From Dendrocalamus latiflorus (lineage: Eukaryota > Streptophyta > Magnoliopsida > Poales > Poaceae): a DNA stretch of 64,000 nucleotides. A program made the translations under genes and the position numbers. The DNA lies in assembly GCA_017311315.1 (NCBI GenBank), contig CM029660.1, positions 9,617,129 to 9,681,128 of the forward strand, given 5' to 3'. Below the pieces are notes generated by a model that saw only the letters and a list, made by a program, of their open reading frames with translations, did not search any database and had not been told where the DNA came from. Positions 55,862 to 64,000 of the stretch are shown here, one piece after another (within the stretch, counting starts at the first letter, position 1; every line of letters starts with the position of its first letter).

Positions 55862-58345
55862 ATATACTTAGTTCATAAATGTTGGATAGGGCTATTTGCT
55901 ATCTTCACGACATTATCATTTTCACATAAATGATGCATTTTGTGAAAATTAACCCAATAATCTATCAATGTTTGCCTCATCTATGGCAATTGTGCACAAT
56001 AACTACCCACGGAAACATATTCGACTTTGGCTGTGGAAAGTGCTATCGAGTTTTGTTTCTTAGATGACCATGACACTAGTGATCTTTCTAACAATTGACA
56101 ACTACCTGATGTGCTTTTTCTATCCACTTAATAACCCACATAATCGGAATATGAATATCAATTAAATCAAATTTAGCACATTTGGGATACCATAAGCTAA
56201 TGCTTGAGGAATACTTTAAATATCTAAGACGTGTTTTTAGACTACCAAATGACATTCTTTTGGTGATGCTTGAAACTGTGTACACATGCAAACACTAAAT
56301 ATGATATCGGACCTAGATGCTCTGATACCACTTTATGATCAAGGATAGCCGACTAGAGGGGGATGAATAGGAGGTTCTAAAAATTTTCGCTCTAATTAAC
56401 AATAAGGATCAATAAATGAACCTAGTACAAGTCAAGAGCGAATTTTCTAAGTTTTCTATGGCACCACTAGCTATGTCTCTACCAATCATTGATCTATAAA
56501 GTTTTAAATCTACCAGTTTATCTCCCTCATTAAGGTTGAGATGACCATTTGTCGCCTTGGGAGTTTTGATGGGCTTGGTGTCTTCCAAGCCAAATTTATT
56601 AAATAGGTCATTTACATACTTCGTTTGGCTTGTGAACGTCCTATCCTTGAGTTGCTTGATTTGGAGTCTAAAAAAGTAGCTAAGCTCTACGATCATAGAT
56701 ATTTTAAATTCGCTAGACATCATATCATTAAATTCTTTGCAAAAATCTTGATTAGTAGACCCGAATATGATATCATCAATATAAATTTTACAAACAAAGA
56801 ATTTATGATTTATAATTTTAATAAACAATATTGTATCAACCTTCCCAATTTTGAATCCTTTTGAGAGTAGAGAATCTTGAAGGCACTTACACCATGCTCT
56901 AAGAACTTGTTTAAGGCCATATAGTGCCTCGAATAATTTATACACATGACTTGGATTCTTTGGATTCCCAAAACCTGGAGATTATTCAACATAAACAAGT
57001 TTGGTTATTTTTTCATTTGAGAAAGCACTTTTAACATCTATTTGAAATAATTTTATATCAAAACATGATGTAAAGGCAAGTAGTATGCGAATGGACTCAA
57101 GCCTAACTATGGGAGCAAATATTTCATCATAATCCAAACCTTTGACTTGAGTATAATATTGAGCGACCAACATTACCTTATTTCTTATCACAACTTCGCT
57201 TTCATCCTACTTGTTTTGAAAGACCCATTTTGTACCAATGACATTGTGTTCCTTGAGTCTTTTTACCACTGTCCAAATATCATTTTGAGTGAAGTTGTTT
57301 AATTCTTCATGCATGGCATTTACCAAATCCGGATCATCTAATGCTTCATCTACATGTTTAGCTTCAAGAGAAGAGACAAATGAGTAATGTTCACAAAATG
57401 AAGTAAGAATCGAGTTTGAACACCCTTATCTATATCACCCAATATTTGATCTATTGGATGATATTTTGCAATAGCGTTATAGATCTTGGGAGGTAGAGTT
57501 GGTGGTTGCTTTTCTTTCTTTTGCTTCTACATATTTTACTCGAGTGTTGTTTGTTATAGAAGAGGTTGGAGGCTTGACTTGAGTGGATGATGATGAGCCG
57601 ATTGGATCTTCTTTTGGCTTGATGTCACTGATTTGCATGTTTTTTATGGCTTGCCTCAATCATTTGTCACATACATCATCTAAATTGTCTTGCTCTTCTA
57701 AAAAACTGTTAGTCTCATCGAATTGAACATCACAAGTTTCTTCAACTAAATCAAAGTTTTTGTTAAATATACAATATGCTTTACTATTTAATGAGTAGCC
57801 AAGCAAAAATCTAACATCACAATGACTTTAAAATTTTAAAATCCGAACACCTTTTCTCAAAATGTAACACTTGCAATCAAAAACATGAAAAAAGAAGATG
57901 TTCAGTTTTATTCCAATAAGAAGCTCATAGGAAGTTTTTTTTTCAAAAGATGGTGCAAATAAATATGATTTATGACATGACAATAGGTATTGATTGGTTT
58001 TGCCCAAGAGTGATCGGAAGTGATATGTTCATCAATCATTGTCCTAGTCATTTTAATTAGTATTTGATTTTTCCTTTCTACCACACCATTTTTCTCTAGA
58101 GTGTAGGTTGCGGAAAGTTCATACTTTATTCCAAGTTCATTACAAAAATATTCAATTTTAGTGTTCTTGAACTCGGAATATTATCACTATGGATTTTCTT
58201 AATTTTGAAATCAGATTCATTTTAGGTCCTTTTTGCAAAGTTTTTGAAAATGCCGGAGGCTTTGGCTTTATCATGTAAAAAGAACACCCAAGTATATCTT
58301 GAGTAATTATCTACAATGACTGAACAATAGCTATTCCTTTTGTTT
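55862..58345 (-). pseudogene. pol: Copia Pol fragment (integrase to RNase H), disrupted
   Basis: Integrase core from 58345 downwards (NSYCSVIVDNYSRYTWVF), then the connecting region with MQISDIKPKEDP near 57640. RT: MLVAQYYTQVKGLDYDEIFAP at about 57180, ALYGLKQVLRAW at about 56920, and YIDDIIFGSTNQ (YVDD with V to I) at about 56790. RNase H text (RYLKYSSSISLWYPKCAKFD) lies below 56310. Stops and frameshifts occur throughout. The sequence is interrupted at 56319-56485 by a piece of LTR plus primer site. Confidence 0.85.
56319..56485 (-). other. LTR-end plus primer-binding-site patch inside pol
   Basis: On the minus strand this is about 150 bp identical in style to the end of this element's own LTR (compare 51609-51760), then AG and TGGTATCAGAGC (56319-56330). 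The patch is joined to pol on both sides: upstream pol ends at RSMIG, downstream it resumes at the SRPDI equivalent (SRSDIIFSVCM). About 16 nt of pol are missing between. Junction microhomologies: CTACCAA (56479-56485) and GC. Confidence 0.8.
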
Positions 58346-59316
58346 GCTATTGTCAGAGGATTCAAGGCGACATCCTCTGTGAACCTCCGATTGCAGACTC
58401 CCTGCTTGAATGCCCTGATGACAAAAATGTCAGAGACCTTCGGAATTGAATTACTTACCTAACTGAAGCACACGATGAATTGTTGTAGGGTCTCATTGCT
58501 GTTTTGCCACATCCGATGCAGGTGGTCCTCTTTTTCAGAGCGATGGTAGGTGCCTTGGAAGTTGGCCAACAGAAGATCGCAAAGATGTTGCCATGAATGG
58601 ATTGACTTGAATGGCTGATTGAGCAACCACAATCGAGTGGATACCTCGAGTACAGTTGGTAGATAGTTTGCCATAGCATGCTCTCCACCTCCCGCTGCTC
58701 GAACCGCGCTCGTGTAGATCTGAAGGAACTCGATGGGATTTTGGGACCCATCAAATCTCTCTAGGTTTTCTGGTCAAAATCGCAGTGACTAGTACACTGC
58801 TTAGAGTTTAGGCGTGAACCTATCGAATCCTAGGAAGGAGTATTCTGGGTTATAACTATCTCCGGTTGGATGAGTACTCCGTGAAGGGACAAGCGAACTC
58901 GTAGAGAGCCCAGCCACTTTCTTTGCAGGTTCCACCGGAGAGTTATGACCATCAGTCGACGATGAATTCCCAAAATTATAGATTCTAGGGCTCGCTGAAA
59001 TCGCTTGAGCGGTCGTCGGGGGACTCAAACACTTGGGGGCAGGCCCATTGTCATGTTGCGAGTCCTATTTGTGGTCGGATTGACTCTTGCCATCAGGGAA
59101 AATTAGTTCCTCCGTTTGGCGTATTGCTACGGGGAATGAGGATCCTCCTTCAGCCTTTTCTGCGGTGCGGTCTCCGGGATCATTAGATGGATTTCTAGGG
59201 AGAAGTTCACTGTCAGGAGCAAGCATCGTCTGCTCGTAGTCGTAGCAGGCCTCCATGTCAATATCCGCGTAGTCGGCCAATTCGAACCAGTTCTCCTCGT
59301 TCTATTCATCTGCCAT
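58346..59316 (-). pseudogene. gag: Gypsy gag, disrupted
   Basis: Begins MADE at 59316, followed by a stop at codon 5 and then NEENWFELADYADIDMEACY. Further on it has the gypsy gag style, FEQREVESMLWQTIYQLYS before the retrotransposon-gag domain, and ends with AFKQGVCNRRFTEDVALNPLTIAN, which stops at the junction. Frameshifts occur near 59028 and 58754. No zinc knuckle or protease is present. Confidence 0.65.
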
Positions 59317-59656
59317 GAGGACAACAAGAGAAAAAAAAGATAAACTTGCTGACGAGGAAATTACTGAAGTCTTGGAAGAAGGTCCCCACGGACGGCGCCA
59401 ACTGTCGGTGTTTTGATACCTATCGTACGTATGATTTGTTTGGATTCGGGGATTCTCTTAGAAGACTATGCTATGGTCTTGCAGAATAGGGACACATGAA
59501 TTTTTATCTAGGTTCAGACCTTCTCTTGAGAGAATAATAGCCCTATGTCCTGTGCGATTATTAAGCAGAAGAAATGATTACAACTGTGTAATGCAAAAAA
59601 GAGTCTACACGGTCTCTTGCGTGGATCAGCCTCCCTCTCCCTCTCCGACGTCAACC

Positions 59657-59664
59657 TTTATATA
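59657..59664 (-). promoter_or_regulatory. Gypsy LTR TATA box
   Basis: On the minus strand CAGTTATATAAAGGTTGACG, about 255 bp before the LTR end. It directs transcription leftwards, away from CKX. Confidence 0.55.
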
Positions 59665-59924
59665 ACTGGTGAAGCGGCGGCAATTGTCTCGCGCTAGAAG
59701 ACGCCTTAACGCTTCGGGTGATAACCGTATGATGGAAGTTATTGTCAGAGAGACGTAGTGGTCGTTCACCGTGCAGCAATTGTTGTCAGAGAGAGAGATC
59801 GTGTGCGGTTATTTGGATAAATGCACGTTCTAACTGTCTTATCAGACGAACCCACGATGCAGTTGTTCGTCGTAGATAAGTTAGTGGGAGATAAGTTGGT
59901 CGCAGGAAGGTCCACGACCATAAG

Positions 59925-60225
59925 GTGGTCATAAGATAACTTTCGACTACGTGGTCGTAGAAGGACTTACAACCAAAGAATAGTCACAGTAAGACTTACG
60001 ATTACGTTGTCGTAGAAAGACTTACGATCAAGGGTAGTTGCAGTAAAACTTATAACTACGTGGTGTAGAAGAATTTACGACCATATAGAGTAGTCGCAGT
60101 GAGACTTACGACTATTTGGTCATAAAAGGACTTACGACCATATGAAGTAGTCGCAATAAGACTTACGACTACGTGGTCGTAAAAGGACTTACGATCAGGG
60201 GTAGTCACAATAAGACTTACGAATA
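59925..60225. repeat. Degenerate tandem array in the gypsy LTR
   Basis: About five units of roughly 60 bp alternating GACTTACGACTACGTGGTCG and TAAAAGGACTTACGACCATA text. Each unit holds the inverted pair ACGACTACGTGGTCGT. Confidence 0.8.
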
Positions 60226-60581
60226 TTCTGAAAAACTTCTTCCCTATTAATAAGGGGTATATTCAAAGAATATAATAACGTAATAATTTGAGAATTATTC
60301 TTCCGTTGATATATATGCATATCATGTTTTATATATTGGAACAACTAAACTACTGTCCTCTTTTTTATGTTTCGGTAGTTCGGCCGGGAGAATCAGAATG
60401 TCGTGATTTTGTACATTGACCAATAATAATTGAGGTCTGCTGCGGAGTCAAACCAGGGGCCGGCGACCCATTTTTTTTAAAGGAGCATATTTGTTTTGGC
60501 AGAAGTCAAAACAAAAACAATTTAAAACACTCTACTCTAGCTCTCATTTTGGTTAACTCTAGCTGCACGGCCGAATGCGAG

Positions 60582-60588
60582 TATAAAT
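60582..60588 (+). promoter_or_regulatory. TATA box of the CKX gene
   Basis: TATAAAT within GAGTATAAATATG, 50-56 bp before the first ATG at 60638. Transcription would start near 60612-60620, giving a leader of about 20 nt to the first ATG or about 80 nt to the second at 60695. Confidence 0.7.
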
Positions 60589-60637
60589 ATGTAGGAGTTG
60601 TTGCCATGAGTGCACACAGAAAGTTCTTTCTCTAGTC

Positions 60638-61298
60638 ATGCAAGTAGCAAACTCGAGCTACTCAGCTTACATCCCAAGCCTTTGTTGCAACAACATGCCG
60701 CGAGCTCGTCTAGCCACATTTCTCATCATCACTAGCCTCCTCTCCACGGCCGGTCATCTCGGAACACCGGCGGCCGGCATTCTCTCCGACGACGATCCCT
60801 TCACCCTCGACATTTTATCGAAAATCCGCACCGACCGCAGCTCAACGGCCAAGGTTTCCTCTGACTTTGGCCGCATTGTGGAGGCCACGCCAGCCGGGGT
60901 ATTCCATCCGACCTCTCCCGCCGACATCGCTGCCCTAATCCGCTTCTCACTCTCCCAGCCAAAGCCCTTCACCGTGGCGCCCCGCGGGCACGCGCACTCC
61001 TCGCGGGGCCAGGCCCTCGCTCCGGGCGGCATTGTCGTCCACATGCCCTCGCTCGGGCACGGTGACCACGCTCACCGCGTAAAGGTGTCGGCCGACAGGC
61101 TGTACGTGGACGTCGGCGGCGAGCAGGTGTGGCTCGACGTCCTCAATGCGACGCTCGCGCACGGCCTCGCGCCACGCGTGTGGACTGACTACCTCCGCAT
61201 CACCGTCGGGGGCACGCTGTCAAACGCCGGGATAGGCGGGCAGGCGTTCCGGCACGGCCCACAGATCTCCAACGTGCAGGAGCTCGACGTGATCACAG
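60638..61298 (+). CDS. CKX: CKX exon 1
   Basis: Encodes the signal peptide and most of the FAD-binding domain. Donor ACAG|GTACGT splits the Gly codon of VITG. A read-through frame continues to 61366 in the intron but is not coding. Confidence 0.9.
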
Positions 61299-62621
61299 GT
61301 ACGTACACAGGTTTTGCTGCAGTCGGAGAGCCGATGAGTAGTGTCCACGTCGTTCATTTATTCTAAGCCCCACGAGTGCAGAAAGCATAATTAACTAATC
61401 ACCAAGCCGTGTTCATCGCAGGCACGGGCGAGATGATCACTTGCTCGCCGGACAAGAGCTCGGACCTGTTCTTTGCGGCATTGGGCGGACTGGGTCAGTT
61501 CGGGGTCATAACTCGGGCTCGGATCGGGCTTGAACCGGCTCCGAGGCGGGTCAAGTGGGTCCGACTCGCCTACTCGGATGTCCGCTCGTTCACGAGCGAC
61601 CAAGAACTGCTCATATCGAAAGGGGCTAGCAGGGCCGGGTTTAGCTATGTTGAGGGGCAGGTCCAGCTCCGTCGGACCCTGACCGAGGGCCGGAGGTCGT
61701 CTTCCTTCTTCTCGGCTTCAGAGCTTGCTCGGCTTACCGGGCTCGCCTTGGAGACTGGGTCCGGCGCGATCTACTACATAGAAGGTGCAATGTACTACGA
61801 CGACGGCGACACCGCCGCCGCGGTGGATCAGGTACGTAGCCACAATTTGTATGTGGAGCACGATCGACCTGACCCGAATAAAACCCATTGATGTGCAAGT
61901 GCGCTAACGATTTGAGCGCAAACTTGGCTTCGGTTGCAGAAGCTCGAGGCACTGCTGGAGGAGCTAAGCTTTGCTCCGGGGTTCGTGTTCGTCAGAGACG
62001 TGTCGTACGTGCAATTTCTCGACCGGGTGGGCCGGGAGGAGCAGAAGCTCCGGTCGGCCGGCCCCTGGGACGTGCCACACCCATGGCTGAACCTCTTCGT
62101 CCCTAAATCGCGCATTGCCGACTTCGACGCCGGCGTGTTCAAGGGCATCCTCAAAGACACCAACCCCGTGGGGCTCATCCTCATGTACCCCATGAACAAA
62201 GACAAGTGAGCAGCGTTAATTTATCCGCGCCCCAAACTCAGGGCCTCCTGCTCTGATCCACCAGCTGACATTGTGTGCGCGTGATCATCAATGCAGGTGG
62301 GATGACCGGATGACGACGGTCACACCTGACGAGGACGTGTTCTACACCATCGGGCTGCTGCGGTCGGCGGTGGTCGCCGGTGATCTGGAGCAGCTGGAGA
62401 GGGAGAACGAGGCGGTCCTCGAGTTCTGCGTCCGCGCAAGCATCGGGTGCAAGCAGTACCTGCCGCATTACACGTCGCAGGACGGCTGGCGGCGGCATTT
62501 CGGGGAGAGATGGGGCCAGATAGCCGAGCTGAAGGCCAGGTACGATCCGCAGGCGATACTGTCGCCGGGGCAGAGGATTTTTCCGGTAGCCGTGGACAGC
62601 AAAGCCACTGCAAGTGCATAG
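60638..62621 (+). CDS. CKX: Cytokinin oxidase/dehydrogenase, four exons, apparently intact
   Basis: Exons 60638-61298, 61422-61831, 61940-62205 and 62297-62621, all GT-AG and in phase, 553 aa. CKX irreversibly cleaves the N6 side chain of cytokinins using covalently bound FAD, usually in the apoplast or vacuole. Visible features: hydrophobic signal sequence after the second Met (60695); FAD-binding region with GHAHSSRGQ, where His120 is the expected flavin-linked residue; WTDYL with Asp184, the probable catalytic Asp; TVGGTLSNAG and FRHGPQISNV; Glu341 in YYIEG, the substrate-contact Glu; HPWLNLFVPKSRI; C-terminal YLPHYTS and LSPGQRIF. The usual Gly before the flavinylated His (GHS) is Ala here. 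Starting at Met20 (60695) gives 534 aa with a cleaner signal peptide and is equally likely. The closest family member I know is maize CKX1. Confidence 0.93.
61422..61831 (+). CDS. CKX: CKX exon 2
   Basis: Acceptor CGCAG|GC. Begins TGEMITCSPDKSSDLFFAAL and ends at VDQ before donor GTACGT. Confidence 0.9.
61940..62205 (+). CDS. CKX: CKX exon 3
   Basis: Acceptor TTGCAG. Begins KLEALLEELSF, includes HPWLNLFVPKSR, and ends in the split Lys codon (AA|G) at donor GTGAGC. Confidence 0.9.
62297..62621 (+). CDS. CKX: CKX exon 4
   Basis: Acceptor ATGCAG. Begins WDDRMTTVTPDEDVFYTIGL and ends SKATASA with TAG. Confidence 0.9.
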
Positions 62622-63021
62622 CGTCCCGATCCTCTGTAGAAGCTCAGTTTCTTTGTTGGCTTGCATGGTTGCTGCATGCAGAAATTGCGAGGGATGAGGT
62701 CAGTATATATTCAGTAGGTATACATCAGAGCACAGGATTCTTTTGGGCTTGTCTTGTTGGACGGTTCGATGCTGAACCGAAGCAGCATGTCCTAGTTCGA
62801 TTTGTAACACTTTCATCATTTGGTTTTTCTTCGCTTTAGGGAGCACGTATGTGCATTCTTTGTAAGGAATGAAGCTGCACAAGCCATACAGAATGCTTCA
62901 AAGGAGCATTGTGGTTATGTTGACTTTGTAGTTTGTTTATATTTCAGTTGAGTAAGCATCTACTGAGATTTCTATGCACGCATTTTTTTTTATTGTGGTG
63001 GTGGAATTTCCCTTTAACAAG
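62622..63021 (+). other. CKX 3' flank / probable 3' UTR
   Basis: Non-coding, becoming T-rich after about 62780. No other gene. Confidence 0.5.
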
Positions 63022-63131
63022 TGATTCTTTAAGAATGCGAAATTTGTGCCTAATGATGCAAATGCAAATTATTGACGATTCTTTAAGAATGCGAAATTTG
63101 TGCCTAATGACGCAAATGCACATTATTGACT
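63022..63131. repeat. 55-bp tandem duplication
   Basis: Units at 63022-63076 and 63077-63131 start GATTCTTTAAGAATGCGAAA and run to TTATTGAC. They differ at a couple of bases (GATGCAAATGCAAATT / GACGCAAATGCACATT). Confidence 0.92.
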
Positions 63132-63271
63132 AGTTTTAATAAGCATTAGCTAGTTGCTTTCTTCCTCAAAATTAAATAGATTTCTAACATTTAGATTTAG
63201 CTTAAGATTCACACAACGTGGTAAGATTCACGCAACGTGGTGATGGAATCCTCTTTGACAAGTCATACAAT

Positions 63272-63420
63272 ATTTTTTTTTGAAGGAAAGGCAGGAGGAC
63301 TGCCATATATTAAAAGAGAGAAGAAGAAACATTACAGAGCGGTCAACCGACCGAGGGCAACAAGGCCAACACTAGGGAAAAAGAAGAAGAAAAAGAAACA
63401 AAAACCAGAAAAAATACGAT
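63272..63420 (-). mobile_element. LINE 3'-end fragment, minus strand
   Basis: Poly-T followed by GAAGGAAAGGCAGGAGGACTGCCATATATTAAAAG-type text (63281-63315), which is the complement of a common grass LINE 3' end with poly(A) tail. No coding part is retained. Confidence 0.45.
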
Positions 63421-64000
63421 GATGGATAATGGTAACAATACGATATTGGATGGGATATTTAGTGTAGAGGTTTATCCTAGTTAGATAATGGTAACAATAC
63501 GATGATGGCACCGCCTAGAGGCGGTTGGATGGGATATGGTGGGGGTAAGGTTAGTGTTTGGATGGGAGGGGGGTGTATGTGCGCATGTGTGTGGGTGTGT
63601 ATGTGGAGGGGGGTGGATGGGAGAGGAGGGGATGGAATCTAGGGGGGATGGGAGTGTGCTGGTGAACGGGGATAGAAAAGGAGGGGATAGAATCTAAGGG
63701 TCATAAAATCCTATTTAACTTCACTAAAATGACTAGAGATAAAAAAAAACAAAAAAACATGAAGTTTAAATTAATCAAAAATCGATATAGGATAACAAAT
63801 GTGAATGTACCCTTGCCTAAGAAGCCAGCAGTAGTGTCTGCCGAGTGTCAACCATCAAGTCATTCATTTTATACAAGATAAGCTAGCTAGGCGCATTGTG
63901 CAAATACTACGAGCTCGGATGAGCAGATAAGGCAGCACACTGCTAATCGAGATGACAGTAAGCTCATCTTAGCTTAGCTTAGCAGAACTGTCAGTCCATC
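63421..64000. other. Low-complexity G-rich flank, no gene
   Basis: A repeated phrase GATAATGGTAACAATACGAT at about 63424 and 63485, then G-rich text (GGATGGGAGGGGGGTGTATG). Nothing further was recognised up to the window end. Confidence 0.5.

Larger units (their letters stand above)
51609..58345 (-). mobile_element. 5'-truncated Sirevirus-like copia element, minus strand
   Basis: In transcription order: integrase (from 58345), RT, a broken RNase H region, spacer, ORF2, purine tract and 3' LTR (53046-51609). Protease, gag, primer site and 5' LTR are missing because the sequence changes to a gypsy element at 58345. The domain text, the extra ORF, the LTR TATA context and the CGGTAGTACCG motifs match the element at 11688-23011, so both belong to one lineage. 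This copy is much more decayed. Because the right end is lost, the target duplication cannot be checked (CCGAT precedes 51609). Confidence 0.88.
58345..60420 (-). mobile_element. Truncated Ty3-gypsy element (gag and 5' LTR), minus strand
   Basis: In transcription order: LTR (from about 60420 to 59403), primer-site region TTGGCGCCGTCCGTGG (about 59386-59401), leader, then gag from 59316 down to the breakpoint at 58345. The LTR end at 59403 is complementary to TGTCGGTGTTTTGA, a common gypsy terminus. The pol region is absent, replaced by the copia fragment. The upstream LTR boundary is not visible by eye. Confidence 0.72.
59403..60420 (-). repeat. Gypsy LTR with tandem-repeat U3, adjacent to the CKX promoter
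   Basis: TATA box on the minus strand at 59657-59664 (TATATAAA). U3 contains a degenerate tandem array. The right limit is approximate (60240-60430). Confidence 0.6.

Noticed and set aside
60638..61366. Single-exon reading of CKX ending at 61366
   Set aside because: The last 68 nt run into intron 1. The GT-AG junction at 61298/61422 restores the family sequence VITG-TGEM.

Overview
The window is nuclear DNA of a flowering plant, almost certainly a grass. The two host genes have GC-rich, intron-split coding sequence of grass type, and the rest is dense with plant retrotransposons (Ty1-copia, Ty3-gypsy, LINE, TRIM) and small DNA elements (MITEs, hAT, Mutator-like). I see no bacterial operons, CRISPR array, rRNA gene or convincing tRNA gene. 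I cannot name the species from sequence alone.

Only two host genes can be supported. (1) A plant tetraspanin on the + strand: exon 1 at 27885-28651, exon 2 at 32299-32610. Exon 1 is broken by a 251-bp MITE with a 9-bp target duplication. Its 3.6-kb intron holds a decayed hAT transposon and a fragment resembling a chlorophyll a/b-binding protein. (2) A complete four-exon cytokinin oxidase/dehydrogenase (CKX) at 60638-62621 with its own TATA box. It lies immediately beside a gypsy LTR that is transcribed away from it.

Layout. 1-7.8 kb: mostly unannotated DNA with a 395-bp TRIM. 7.8-11 kb: a 1265-bp solo LTR with its target duplication, and a second LTR remnant. 11.2-24.3 kb: a three-level nest, in which a Sirevirus-like copia element with two 1705-bp LTRs sits in a 5'-truncated LINE, which sits in a Mutator-type MITE. 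All three have matching target duplications. 24.3-27.6 kb: intergenic, with one hAT-type MITE. 27.6-33.4 kb: the tetraspanin gene and a flanking hAT MITE. 34.8-39.7 kb: a decayed copia element with short LTRs. 39.8-48.9 kb: a second nest, with a long-inverted-repeat element holding one LTR that holds another. 50.6-51.3 kb: two MITEs. 51.6-58.3 kb: a 5'-truncated Sirevirus-like copia on the minus strand, fused at 58.35 kb to the gag end of a gypsy element whose LTR runs to about 60.4 kb. 60.6-62.6 kb: CKX. 62.6-64 kb: small duplications and a LINE tail.

The two Sirevirus-like copies (11.7-23.0 kb and 51.6-58.3 kb) share an extra open reading frame between pol and the 3' LTR. They also share a near-palindromic motif (GCGGTA-n-TACCGC type) repeated in their LTRs and in the pol-ORF2 spacer. 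This shared architecture, the exonic MITE in the tetraspanin, and an LTR-plus-primer-binding-site patch inside one pol gene are the most interesting points. All coordinates and motif matches were read by eye. No alignment, identity or HMM score was computed.
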